Below, one piece after another: positions 10,127 to 18,561 of a stretch of 64,000 nucleotides of DNA. Under the pieces are notes generated by a model. The model made no database searches. It saw only the letters and a program-made list of their open reading frames with translations, and was not told the origin of the DNA. The stretch's first letter is position 1, and every line of letters begins with the position of its first letter. Made by a program: the position numbers and the translations under genes. The DNA is from Mycolicibacterium sp. MU0050 (GTDB lineage: Bacteria > Actinomycetota > Actinomycetes > Mycobacteriales > Mycobacteriaceae): NCBI RefSeq assembly GCF_963378085.1, contig NZ_OY726395.1, forward strand, positions 1,240,001-1,304,000. The letters run 5' to 3'.

Positions 10127-13100
10127 TCACCGAAGTTTCAGGTCTGGGGTGGCGGTCCCCGGCGAAAGCGCGAGGAATGCGCCGAGATCGATCAGGCCCT
10201 GCGGCGTGGCCGGCAGGTAGTCGGTCAGCGACGGCGAGCGCACCACGACCGCCAGGTACTGTGCCCGGCTGATCGCCACGTTGAGCCGATTTCGGTTGAG
10301 CAGAAAGGAGATTCCGCGCGGTACGTCGGCGATGGCCGAGGCCGTCATGGAGGCGAACACCACCGGCGCCTGCCGGCCCTGCAGCTTGTCCACCGTGCCC
10401 ACCAGGACCGCGCCCAGGCCGGCGGCCTCCAGGTGCGCGCGCAGGGTGAGGACCTGCGCGTTGTACGGGGCGACCACCAGGACGTCGGTGGCGGCCAGGG
10501 GGCGGCTGCCGTGTTCGGACGTCCACGTCGCGCCGAGGAGGTCACCGATGGCCGCGGTGATCGCGGCGGCCTCCTCGGCGCTGGCGGTGGCGTTGTCGTG
10601 GTGGTCGACCAGCAGCGTGTGCACCCCCGGCGGGTGTCCGTCGAGGCGGCGTACGGCTGTCTTGGGATGCGGTAGCAGGCGGTTTTCGTAGGACAGCGCC
10701 GACACCACCGCGCAGACCTCGGGGTGCATCCGGTGCGTACATTCCAGGAAGTAGCCGCGTTCTGCGGGCAGCACGTCGTGTCCGTCGGTCAGCCAGCCCA
10801 GCGCCGAGTGGTCGACGGGTTCGGGATGGTTGCCGGTTGAGACCTGTCCGAGTTGTTGCGGGTCGCCGAGCAGCAGCATGTTACGCGCGGCGCGCGCCAC
10901 CGCGATGGTGTTGCCCAGCGAGAACTGGCCGGCCTCGTCGATCGCGAGCAGGTCCAGCGCCTCGGTGGCGATCCGGTTGTCGTTGGCGAAATCCCATGCG
11001 GTGCCGCCGATCACGGCGCCCTGCGTGGTGTCGAGGAAGGTCGCGTACTGGTCGTCGCCGATGGTGCTGAACCGTCCGGCGGTGCCGTCCGGGCTGGGTT
11101 TCTTCGCCACCATCGCGGCGTCGACCCCGGCGCCGACGATCTCGTCGAGCAGGTGGGCGACCACCGAATGCGACTGCGCGACCACGCCCACTTTCCAGCG
11201 GTGTTCGTTGACCAGCGCGGCGATGACCCGGGCCGCGGTGTAGGTCTTGCCGGTGCCGGGTGGGCCGTGGACGGCCAGGTAGGAGCGGTCGAGGTCCAGC
11301 GCGGCGGCGGTGATGGAGGCGACGTCGTCATCGAGCCGGGGAAGTCCTGCGCCGCTGCGGGTGGTCGGCGGCCGGCGACACAAGATGTCGACGACGGCGG
11401 TGCGGGGGAGTCGTGGCGGGTCCTGGCGCAGCGTGGCGGCGGCCGCGTCGGCGGCCGCGGCGATGGACGCCTCGATCCGGTCGGTGCGGATGGGTTTGGC
11501 CGGGGTCAACGCGATCGGCAGGTGGTCGAACGGCCCGGCCTCCGGTTGCAGTTCGCGGATCACGACCCCGATCGGAACGCCGTCGACCGAGTCCAGTTCG
11601 ATGACCTCCGCCGCGCCGGCGGCGCGGCGGTCGGGGTGCTCGTCGTCGAGGCCCGGCGGGGCCGGCTGGTCGTAGATGGCCTGCGGCCGGTGGTCGAGCG
11701 CGCCGCCCTGCAATACCCCGGTGAGGCGCACGTGCCGACGCGGTTTGCGGGCCCGCGGCGGCAGATGCCAGTCCTCGACCACCTCGGCGTCGTCGACCAG
11801 AAACACCCCCGAGGTGTCGCCCCACTCGTCGACGGGATGGCTCAGGCGCTGAAAGTGGGCCCACCAGTAGGGCTTTCGTTCACGCGGGTAGTAGCCGCGG
11901 GCCGACTCGAGCAGGGCCGCCGCGGTCTGCTCAGCCGTGCGCGGGGCGCTGAAGCCGTCGCCGGCGAAGTCCGACAGCGTCTGGGCGGTCTGGTCCAGCG
12001 GCCCCACCGTTTCACCGGCGACGGCGGGTCGGGTCAGGTGGGTGACGCCGGCTTCGAAGGCGCGCAGCAGCAGCCAGTCGCGCAGCCGTCGGGTGGAGCG
12101 GCAGTCGTAGAGGTTGTAGTCGGTGATCTCCTTGAGGACGGCGTCGGCCTCCTCGTGGCGGCCCGCGTCGCGCAGGGCGCGGTAGTGGGCGTACTCGGTG
12201 ATCGAGGCCGTGGCGTTGGTGACCTCGCCGGTGCGCAGTTCCGCCCCCATGTACAGCGGCTCCAGGGCTTTCAGCGAATACGACGGCGTGCCCACGCACA
12301 GGCCGTTGCGCACAATCGGATACAGGTCCACCAGCACTTCGGCGCGCAACAGATCGTCGACCTCGTCCTCACCGACGCCGTAGCGGGCCGCCAAGTGCAG
12401 CAACGTCGTTCGCTCGTAGGCCGCGTAGTGGTAGATGTGCATGTCGGGGTGGCGCTTGCGGCGCTTGCGCACCATGGCCAGAAAGTCCAGGAAGGCCTTG
12501 CGTTCGGAGGCGCGGTCGTGCGCCCACAACGGGGTGAACCGGTCGCGCTCGTCCAGGACGCCCCACATGTACTCCAGCCCCCAGGTCTGGCCGTCCTCGG
12601 TCCACAGCGGGTCGCCTTCGAAGTCGAAGAACAGGTCGCCGGGGCTTTTGGCGGGCAGCGCGCCCAGGGCCGCGGCGTCGGCGACCTCGAACGGCGGCAC
12701 GTCGGTGCTGCGCCCCTGGACCTGCAGTCGGGCCTGGCGGCGCAGGGCCGTCATGGTCGACGCCGCGATGCCGTCGACGGGGCCGGCCGATTCGGCCAGC
12801 GCCGTCACGCTGTCGATGCCGGCCTCCAGCAGCGTGGCCCGCTGCGTCATCCGCATGCCCGCGACCAGCAGCACGTCGTCGTCCTCGACCAGGTGCGGTG
12901 CGCACACCTCGCAGCGCATGCAGGCCGCCACGGTCTGATCGCGCCACTGTGCCGGTGCGCCGGAGTGCAGATGGGTGTCCAGCAGTTCCTGCAGCCGCGC
13001 GCGCTGCCTGCGATAGACCGGAATCAGGTCGGCCAGCGGATACTCGACCACCCGGCCGTCGCCCAACACCAACTCCGCGGCGGGGGCCACGTCGACCCCG

Positions 13101-13642
13101 GCGTGGCGCAGCGCATCGGCGTAACCGGCGATCTGCAGCAGTGCCGCCACCTTGGCGTGCCGGGCCAGCTTGGTGTCGACCACCCGGTAGGGCGCCGCCG
13201 GGTCGTCACCGGTGCGGATCAGGAAGTCCGCGAAACCCGCGAAGCGGTCGTCGAGCACCGCCGCCTGGTAGATCACCGCGGGGCGCGCGGCCAACGCGGC
13301 CGCGGTGGCCTCGGCGGCGCGCCGCAGCGCCGGCACCGAGTAGGCGGCGGTGGGGATCTTGACCACGCCGGCCGGCCCGGTGCCGTACCGGTCGATGAGC
13401 TGCTCGAGGGTGCGCTGTTCGTGCTCGGTGCCGAGTTCGGCGGTCCGGCGCAGCATTTCGTCGTCGGTGGCCGAGGCCTGGTCGTCGGCATCGACGCGGC
13501 GCAACTTGACGTCGAAGCTGCGCAGCAGCGCGTATTCACACCCGGCCGCGGCGGCGAGGTCGGAGGCGCTGTAGATGACCACCGGTTCGCCGGGGTCGTC
13601 GGCGACGAACACAGCGCCCACTGTAGGGGAGCGCGCCGACAT
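10127..13642 (-). CDS. RecB-like nuclease / SF1 helicase fusion (TM0106 type, Rv1251c-like)
   Basis: This is a 1171-residue DNA-processing protein. An N-terminal PD-(D/E)XK nuclease shows GTEHEQ (71-76), FADF with D139, and VVDTK with D156 and K158. C35 together with C241, C244 and C247 (CMRCEVC) forms a layout like the 4Fe-4S clusters of Cas4 and AddB nucleases. An RNase H-like segment begins at LFFDFEGDP (about 337-345), with YNLYDC later. The C-terminal third is an SF1 helicase: GPPGTGKT (about 790), IDEAGQ (about 900), and a UvrD-like end with DKLQGRQAP and LNVAISRA. It probably unwinds and trims DNA in repair; the exact role is not established. It ends 52 bp from the opposing exporter gene. 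Confidence 0.92.
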   Translation of the reverse strand: MSARSPTVGAVFVADDPGEPVVIYSASDLAAAAGCEYALLRSFDVKLRRVDADDQASATDDEMLRRTAELGTEHEQRTLEQLIDRYGTGPAGVVKIPTAAYSVPALRRAAEATAAALAARPAVIYQAAVLDDRFAGFADFLIRTGDDPAAPYRVVDTKLARHAKVAALLQIAGYADALRHAGVDVAPAAELVLGDGRVVEYPLADLIPVYRRQRARLQELLDTHLHSGAPAQWRDQTVAACMRCEVCAPHLVEDDDVLLVAGMRMTQRATLLEAGIDSVTALAESAGPVDGIAASTMTALRRQARLQVQGRSTDVPPFEVADAAALGALPAKSPGDLFFDFEGDPLWTEDGQTWGLEYMWGVLDERDRFTPLWAHDRASERKAFLDFLAMVRKRRKRHPDMHIYHYAAYERTTLLHLAARYGVGEDEVDDLLRAEVLVDLYPIVRNGLCVGTPSYSLKALEPLYMGAELRTGEVTNATASITEYAHYRALRDAGRHEEADAVLKEITDYNLYDCRSTRRLRDWLLLRAFEAGVTHLTRPAVAGETVGPLDQTAQTLSDFAGDGFSAPRTAEQTAAALLESARGYYPRERKPYWWAHFQRLSHPVDEWGDTSGVFLVDDAEVVEDWHLPPRARKPRRHVRLTGVLQGGALDHRPQAIYDQPAPPGLDDEHPDRRAAGAAEVIELDSVDGVPIGVVIRELQPEAGPFDHLPIALTPAKPIRTDRIEASIAAAADAAAATLRQDPPRLPRTAVVDILCRRPPTTRSGAGLPRLDDDVASITAAALDLDRSYLAVHGPPGTGKTYTAARVIAALVNEHRWKVGVVAQSHSVVAHLLDEIVGAGVDAAMVAKKPSPDGTAGRFSTIGDDQYATFLDTTQGAVIGGTAWDFANDNRIATEALDLLAIDEAGQFSLGNTIAVARAARNMLLLGDPQQLGQVSTGNHPEPVDHSALGWLTDGHDVLPAERGYFLECTHRMHPEVCAVVSALSYENRLLPHPKTAVRRLDGHPPGVHTLLVDHHDNATASAEEAAAITAAIGDLLGATWTSEHGSRPLAATDVLVVAPYNAQVLTLRAHLEAAGLGAVLVGTVDKLQGRQAPVVFASMTASAIADVPRGISFLLNRNRLNVAISRAQYLAVVVRSPSLTDYLPATPQGLIDLGAFLALSPGTATPDLKLR

Positions 13643-13657
13643 CGTCGGGCGGGTCGG

Positions 13658-14254
13658 TCAGCCGGCGGGGGCGTTGCCGATCAGTTCGACGCCGCTGCCG
13701 TTCCACCGGAACTTCACCACGCTGGACAGGCCCTCGATGCCGGTGTCGTGCTCGAGTGCAACGGTGTCGCCGGTGCTCTGCGACGTGTCGAGGCCGCTGA
13801 ACCCGAAGGTGTCGGGCACCCCGGTGGGGATGTAGCGACCGAGGTGGAACAGCAGCGCGCGGGTGCTCGGATTCTCGGCGTTGGTGTTGGCCTCGACGAT
13901 CACCGCCGACAATGGCGCGCACTCGTTGTAGTTGCCCGCGATCGGCTCGGTGCTCCAGGGCTGCTTGCTGCGCGGGTCGCGGGGCAACTCCGAGACCGCC
14001 TGGGCGATGGCCGGTGCGGCCAGGTTGACCGCGCACGGGTCGGCCGGGCCGCTCGGCGTCGTGGTCGGCACGACGACGGTGCTCGGTGCCGGGGTGCTGT
14101 TCGGCTGCGCGGCGGGCGGCGGCGCCGGGGTCTTGGCGACCGTGGAGTCGCCGGAACCGCAGGCGGTCAGCGCGGCGATCGCGACAGCGGCGACCGCAGG
14201 AGCCAGGGTTGCTCGGCGCGCTGCGGACACACGGGCAGGGTACCGGCTCGGCAA
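13658..14254 (-). CDS. lprE: Lipoprotein LprE-like
   Basis: This is a secreted lipoprotein of 198 residues from TTG 14254, or 190 from the in-frame GTG at 14230. The signal peptide ends in a lipobox ALTAC, followed by GSGDST and a Pro/Thr/Ala-rich spacer. The rest is a globular LppP/LprE-type domain with two further Cys residues (DPCAVN and NECAPL). Acylation at the lipobox Cys would anchor it to the outer face of the membrane. TTG 14254 has an AGG-containing site upstream; GTG 14230 gives a more standard signal peptide, so the start is uncertain. The function is unknown. Its position between the nuclease/helicase and deaD matches Rv1252c. Confidence 0.88.
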   Translation of the reverse strand: MPSRYPARVSAARRATLAPAVAAVAIAALTACGSGDSTVAKTPAPPPAAQPNSTPAPSTVVVPTTTPSGPADPCAVNLAAPAIAQAVSELPRDPRSKQPWSTEPIAGNYNECAPLSAVIVEANTNAENPSTRALLFHLGRYIPTGVPDTFGFSGLDTSQSTGDTVALEHDTGIEGLSSVVKFRWNGSGVELIGNAPAG

Positions 14255-14297
14255 TCACCGACCTGGCAGGCGGCACCTCCGCGGCGCATTAGACTCC

Positions 14298-16061
14298 ATG
14301 GCGATGACCACCGAAGACCCGGATCAGTCCGGTCCCGCCGTTTTGACGTTCGCCGACCTGCAAATTCACCCCGCCGTGCTGCAGGCGGTGTCGGACGTCG
14401 GCTACGAATCGCCCTCGGCGATCCAGGCGGCGACCATCCCGGCGCTGCTGGAGGGCTCCGACGTGGTGGGCCTGGCGCAGACCGGGACCGGCAAGACCGC
14501 CGCCTTCGCCATCCCGATCCTGTCCAAGATCGACGTCACCAACAAGGCCACCCAGGCCCTGGTGCTGGCACCCACCCGCGAGCTGGCCCTGCAGGTCGCC
14601 GAGGCGTTCAGCCGGTACGGGGCGGGCCTGCCGCAGGTGCAGGTGCTGGCGATCTACGGCGGTTCGTCCTACGCCGTGCAGCTGTCCGGCCTGCGTCGCG
14701 GCGCGCAGGTGGTGGTCGGCACCCCCGGCCGGGTCATCGACCACCTCGAGCGCGGCACCCTGGATCTGTCGCACCTGGATTACCTGGTGCTCGACGAGGC
14801 CGACGAGATGCTGCAGATGGGCTTCGCCGAGGACGTCGAGCGGATCCTGTCCGACACCCCGGAGTACAAGCAGGTCGCGCTGTTCTCGGCGACCATGCCC
14901 GCGGCCATCCGCAAGATCACCAGCAAGTACCTCCACGATCCCGTCGAGGTCTCCGTCAAGTCGAAGACCGCGACGGCGGAGAACATCACGCAGCGCTACC
15001 TGCAGGTGGCCGGATACCGCAAGATGGACGCCCTGACCAGGATCCTCGAGGTCGAGTCGTTCGAGGCGATGATCGTGTTCGTGCGGACCAAGCAGGCCAC
15101 CGAGGAGGTCGCCGAGAAGCTGCGGGCCCGCGGGTTCTCCGCGGCCGCCATCAACGGCGACATCGCGCAGAACCAGCGCGAGCGCACCATCTCGGCGTTG
15201 AAGGACGGCAGCCTGGACATCCTGGTGGCCACCGACGTCGCCGCGCGCGGTCTGGACGTCGAGCGGATCTCGCACGTGCTCAACTACGACATCCCGCACG
15301 ACACCGAGTCCTATGTTCACCGCATCGGCCGGACGGGCCGCGCCGGAAGGTCGGGAACGGCAATACTTTTCGTCTCGCCGCGCGAGCGCCACATGCTCAA
15401 GGCCATCGAGAAGGCGACCCGCTCGCAGCTGGAGGAGATCCAGCTACCGACGGTCGACGACGTCAACGCCCAGCGCGTGGCCAAGTTCCGGGACTCGATC
15501 AGCGATGCGCTCGGGGCCCCCGGCTTCGAGCTGTTCCGCAGGCTGATCGAGGACTTCGAACGCGAGAACGACGTGCCGATGGCCGACATCGCGGCGGCAT
15601 TGGCGCTGCAGACCCGCAACGGTGAAGAGTTCCTGATGTCCGAGCCGCCGCCGGAGAAGCGCCGGGAGCGACCGGACCGGCCGGCGCGCGCGGACCGGCC
15701 GCTGCGGCGGCCCTCCGGCGCATTCGCGACGTACCGCATCGACGTCGGCAAGCGCCACAAGGTGATGCCCGGCGCCATCGTCGGGGCCATCGCCAACGAG
15801 GGCGGTCTGCACCGCAGCGACTTCGGGCACATCTCGATCATGCAGGACTTCTCGCTGGTGGAGTTGCCACCGGAGTTGCCGGCCGAGGCGCTCAAAAAGC
15901 TGGCGAAGACCCGCATCCAGGGTGTCCCGATCAACCTGCAGCCCGACCGCGGTCCCGGCGCCCGTGACGGTGGCGGTAAGAAGCCGTACCGCGGCGGCGA
16001 CAAGAAGCCCTACAAGGGGCAGGGCGGCAAGAAACCGCACAAGCACCGCAAGCCCGAATGA
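14298..16061 (+). CDS. deaD: DEAD-box ATP-dependent RNA helicase with DbpA-type RNA-binding domain
   Basis: The protein has 587 residues and all helicase motifs: Q motif (FADL...PSAIQ), AQTGTGKT, APTRELA, GTPGR, DEAD, SAT, IVFVRTK, TDVAARGLD and HRIGRTGRAGRSG. A DbpA/RRM-like domain follows the linker (about 470-550, GAIVGAIANEGGL), then a Lys/Gly-rich tail. It unwinds RNA in ribosome assembly and mRNA turnover, notably in the cold. A TAGACT -10 box (14290-14295) sits only two bases before ATG 14298 but eight before the in-frame ATG 14304, so a leaderless mRNA would start at 14304. The stop overlaps the next gene by four bases (ATGA), which indicates coupled translation. Confidence 0.96.
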   Translation: MAMTTEDPDQSGPAVLTFADLQIHPAVLQAVSDVGYESPSAIQAATIPALLEGSDVVGLAQTGTGKTAAFAIPILSKIDVTNKATQALVLAPTRELALQVAEAFSRYGAGLPQVQVLAIYGGSSYAVQLSGLRRGAQVVVGTPGRVIDHLERGTLDLSHLDYLVLDEADEMLQMGFAEDVERILSDTPEYKQVALFSATMPAAIRKITSKYLHDPVEVSVKSKTATAENITQRYLQVAGYRKMDALTRILEVESFEAMIVFVRTKQATEEVAEKLRARGFSAAAINGDIAQNQRERTISALKDGSLDILVATDVAARGLDVERISHVLNYDIPHDTESYVHRIGRTGRAGRSGTAILFVSPRERHMLKAIEKATRSQLEEIQLPTVDDVNAQRVAKFRDSISDALGAPGFELFRRLIEDFERENDVPMADIAAALALQTRNGEEFLMSEPPPEKRRERPDRPARADRPLRRPSGAFATYRIDVGKRHKVMPGAIVGAIANEGGLHRSDFGHISIMQDFSLVELPPELPAEALKKLAKTRIQGVPINLQPDRGPGARDGGGKKPYRGGDKKPYKGQGGKKPHKHRKPE

Positions 16062-17197
16062 CGCTGTCGCAGGACCGCGACGTGCAGGGCGGGCTGGAGC
16101 AGGTCTCCACCGTCGACCGCGTCGCTTCGCTGACCGGTGTGCGCGCCGTCGCCGCGCTGCTCGTGGTGCTGACGCACGCCGCCTACACCACCGGCATGTA
16201 TCCGCAGGGCTATCTGGGCCTGGTGTACTCCCGGATGGAGATCGGCGTGCCGATCTTCTTCGCGTTGTCGGGCTTCTTGCTGTTCCGGCCGTGGGTGCGG
16301 GCGGTGGCCGCGAACCGGCCGGCGCCCTCGGTGCGCCGCTACGCCTGGCACCGGGTGCGGCGCATCATGCCGGCCTACGTGGTCACGGTGCTGTTGGCCT
16401 ACCTCGTCTACCACTTCCGCACCGCCGGACCCAACCCGGGACACACCTGGGAGGGGCTGTTCCGTAACCTCACGCTGACCCAGCTCTACACCGACAACTA
16501 CGTGTATTCCTATCTGCACCAAGGCCTTACGCAGATGTGGAGCCTGGCGGTCGAGGTGTCCTTCTACGCGGTGCTGCCGGCGCTGGCCTATCTGCTGCTG
16601 GTGGTGTTGTGCCGGCGGCGGTGGCGCCCGTGGCTACTGCTGGCCGCGCTGGCGGCGCTCGGGCTGATCACGCCGCTGTGGCTGGCGTTCGTGCACGACT
16701 CGCACTGGCTGCCCGACGGCGCCCCGCTGTGGCTGCCGACGTATCTGCTGTGGTTCCTCGGCGGCATGGCCCTGGCGGTGCTGCAGTCCATGGGGGTGCG
16801 GTGTTACGGCTTCGTCGCGGTACCGCTGGCGTTGATCTGCTACTTCATTGCCTCCACCCCGATCGCGGGGGAGCCCACGACCTCGCCCAAGGAGTTGTCC
16901 GAGGCGATCGTCAAGGCGGTGTTCTACGCGGTGATCGCGGCGCTGGTGCTGGCGCCGCCGGCGCTGGGGGATCAACGCGGTTGGTACAACCGCTTCCTGG
17001 CGAGCCGGCCCATGGTGTGGCTGGGCGAGATCTCCTACGAGATCTTCTTGGTGCATCTGGTGCTGATGGAGATCGCGATGGTCGAGATCCTGCAGAAGCC
17101 GGTCTACACCGGGTCGATGGCGGGCCTGTTCGTCGCGACCATGGCGCTCACCATTCCGGTGGCCTGGTTGCTGCACCGCTTCACCCGGGTGCGCTGA
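16058..17197 (+). CDS. Membrane acyltransferase 3 family protein (Rv1254-like)
   Basis: This 379-residue integral membrane protein has about ten helices. The N-terminal RVASLTGVRAVAALLVVLTHA contains the conserved catalytic His of the AT3 fold, and the short RRYAWHRVRRIMPAYVV segment matches the R-R motif after helix 2. Members O-acylate sugars, lipids or glycopeptidolipids using cytosolic acyl-CoA; the acceptor is unknown here. The ATG overlaps the helicase stop by four bases, so the two genes form one transcription unit, as in M. tuberculosis Rv1253-Rv1254. No C-terminal SGNH domain is present, so it relies on its membrane domain alone. Confidence 0.92.
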   Translation: MTLSQDRDVQGGLEQVSTVDRVASLTGVRAVAALLVVLTHAAYTTGMYPQGYLGLVYSRMEIGVPIFFALSGFLLFRPWVRAVAANRPAPSVRRYAWHRVRRIMPAYVVTVLLAYLVYHFRTAGPNPGHTWEGLFRNLTLTQLYTDNYVYSYLHQGLTQMWSLAVEVSFYAVLPALAYLLLVVLCRRRWRPWLLLAALAALGLITPLWLAFVHDSHWLPDGAPLWLPTYLLWFLGGMALAVLQSMGVRCYGFVAVPLALICYFIASTPIAGEPTTSPKELSEAIVKAVFYAVIAALVLAPPALGDQRGWYNRFLASRPMVWLGEISYEIFLVHLVLMEIAMVEILQKPVYTGSMAGLFVATMALTIPVAWLLHRFTRVR

Positions 17198-17222
17198 CGG
17201 CCCCACCTGCGGGTATGTAAAG

Positions 17223-17241
17223 ATAGGTTACCCTCGCCTAA
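17223..17241 (+). promoter_or_regulatory. IdeR (iron box) operator
   Basis: ATAGGTTACCCTCGCCTAA matches 14 of 19 positions of the mycobacterial iron-box consensus TTAGGTTAGGCTAACCTAA, including both outer arms. It ends 22 bases before the ATG of a siderophore-interacting flavoprotein, where iron-loaded IdeR would block transcription. Confidence 0.8.
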
Positions 17242-17263
17242 GTAGATGGGAAAGGGCGAGGAC

Positions 17264-17980
17264 ATGGCCGAGCAGAAGCCGTCCCGGGGCCTGACGGGCG
17301 CCCTGGTCAAGCTGTGGCGCGGCGGCGAATATCAACTGAAGGTCATCGGGCGCACCGAATTCAGCGAGCACTACCTGCGCCTGCACTTCGACTCCGGCGT
17401 GCTGCTCGACGAGTGCCCCACGCATCCGACCATGTGGGTCCGCGGCTGGTTCCCCGACGGCGGCAGATCGCATCAGCGGGGCTACACGCTGGTCAACCCG
17501 GATCCGCAGGCGCGCACCGTCGACATCGACTTCGCCATGCACGACGGGGTGGCCACCCGCTGGGCCGGCGCCGCCCGCCCGGGCGACGTCCTCGAGGTCA
17601 CCGTGCTGGGCAGCAACTTCCGGTTGCCGAATCCGGCGCCGGCCGGCTACGTCATCGTGGGTGACACCGCCTCGCTGCCGGCGATCAACTCGCTGCTGGA
17701 GGCCATCGACGGCGCGCCGGCCCGGGTGTTCCTCGAGGCCGGCCACGCCGGCGACCGCAAGTTGCCGGTGGCCGGCGCGGCCGAGGTCACGTGGGTGGAC
17801 CGCCGGGATTCCGGGCAGGCCCTGATCGACGCGGTGCGCGCCGCGGCGTTCGACGCCGGCGACCACTTCGGCTGGGTGGCCTGTGACAACCGCACCACGC
17901 GTTCGGTGGCCCGGCTCTTGCGTGAGGACTTCGCGATCCCGCGGACCGCGATCAAGGCCCAGGCCTACTGGGTCGCCTGA
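17264..17980 (+). CDS. Siderophore-interacting FAD protein (ferric-siderophore reductase)
   Basis: This is a 238-residue protein of the SIP family. The FAD-binding part holds RGYTLVNPDPQARTVDIDF (about residues 72-90) and the conserved ATRWAGAARPGD segment; a C-terminal NAD(P)H-binding half follows (GDTASLPAINSLLEAI, then GWVACDNRTTRSVARLL). Such enzymes reduce Fe3+ bound to siderophores in the cytosol to release Fe2+. ATG 17264 has AGGGCGAGGAC just upstream; ATG 17246 in the same frame lacks a ribosome site and lies almost on the iron box. The upstream iron box indicates induction under iron limitation. It overlaps the convergent tetR gene by 16 bases. No equivalent is known at this place in M. 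tuberculosis. Confidence 0.9.
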   Translation: MAEQKPSRGLTGALVKLWRGGEYQLKVIGRTEFSEHYLRLHFDSGVLLDECPTHPTMWVRGWFPDGGRSHQRGYTLVNPDPQARTVDIDFAMHDGVATRWAGAARPGDVLEVTVLGSNFRLPNPAPAGYVIVGDTASLPAINSLLEAIDGAPARVFLEAGHAGDRKLPVAGAAEVTWVDRRDSGQALIDAVRAAAFDAGDHFGWVACDNRTTRSVARLLREDFAIPRTAIKAQAYWVA

Positions 17981-18561
17981 TCCCGCGGGGTCACGACCGG
18001 CGCCAGGAACTCCTCGGTCATCCGGCGTTCGTCGTCGTCGTCGCGGCCCGGGAACAGCAGCAGCGAGGTCAGCACGCGGACGATCCAGCGCGCCTTGCGT
18101 TCGACGGCCTCGGGGTCGGTGTCGGGGTCGCCGGGGCTCAGTGACACCACGAAGGCCGCGCTCATGGCCTTGACCACGTCGGAGGACTCGGCAATCTCGG
18201 CGCCGATGGGGGCGGTGCCGGCCGCGAACCAGGACTGCAGGGCCGCGTTGTTGCGCACCAGCCGCAGCGACGTCAACAACGCCTGCACTAGTCGCTGCCG
18301 GGGATCGTCGATGCCCTCGAGGGACTCCAGCAGTTGGTGATGCACCGCGTACGCCTCGCGGTGCACGTAGGCGGTGTACAACGCCTCGCGGTTCTCGAAG
18401 TACCGGTACAGGGTGGCCCGGGAGCACCCCGCGGCCCGGGCGATCTCGTTCATCCCCACCGACGCGGCCGGGCGCCGCGCGAACAACTCGCCCGCGGCGT
18501 CGAGGATGCGGTCCACCGCCGCTTCGCTGCGCGGCGACGCCAACCAGTTGTTACCGGCCAT
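17965..18561 (-). CDS. TetR-family regulator (Rv1255c-like)
   Basis: The protein has 198 residues from ATG 18561. The N-terminal helix-turn-helix includes AAVDRILDAAGELFARRP and GMNEIARAAGCSRATLYRYFENREALY, the canonical TetR recognition helix. A C-terminal all-helical ligand domain follows. The frame is open further upstream, but only this ATG begins at the DNA-binding domain. Its ATG shares one base with the cyp130 stop (TGATG), so the two are cotranscribed. By its context it probably controls cyp130; a strong dyad over the cyp130 start (19781-19810) is the candidate operator. The ligand is unknown. Confidence 0.9.
   Translation of the reverse strand: MAGNNWLASPRSEAAVDRILDAAGELFARRPAASVGMNEIARAAGCSRATLYRYFENREALYTAYVHREAYAVHHQLLESLEGIDDPRQRLVQALLTSLRLVRNNAALQSWFAAGTAPIGAEIAESSDVVKAMSAAFVVSLSPGDPDTDPEAVERKARWIVRVLTSLLLFPGRDDDDERRMTEEFLAPVVTPRDQATQ

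Noticed and set aside
10853..15625. 1590-codon + strand frame spanning three genes
   Set aside because: It crosses the nuclease/helicase, lprE and deaD in a non-coding phase and shows no domain.
17246..17263. ATG 17246 as start of the siderophore-interacting protein
   Set aside because: It lies five bases from the iron box and lacks a ribosome site, whereas ATG 17264 has AGGGCGAGGAC at proper spacing.
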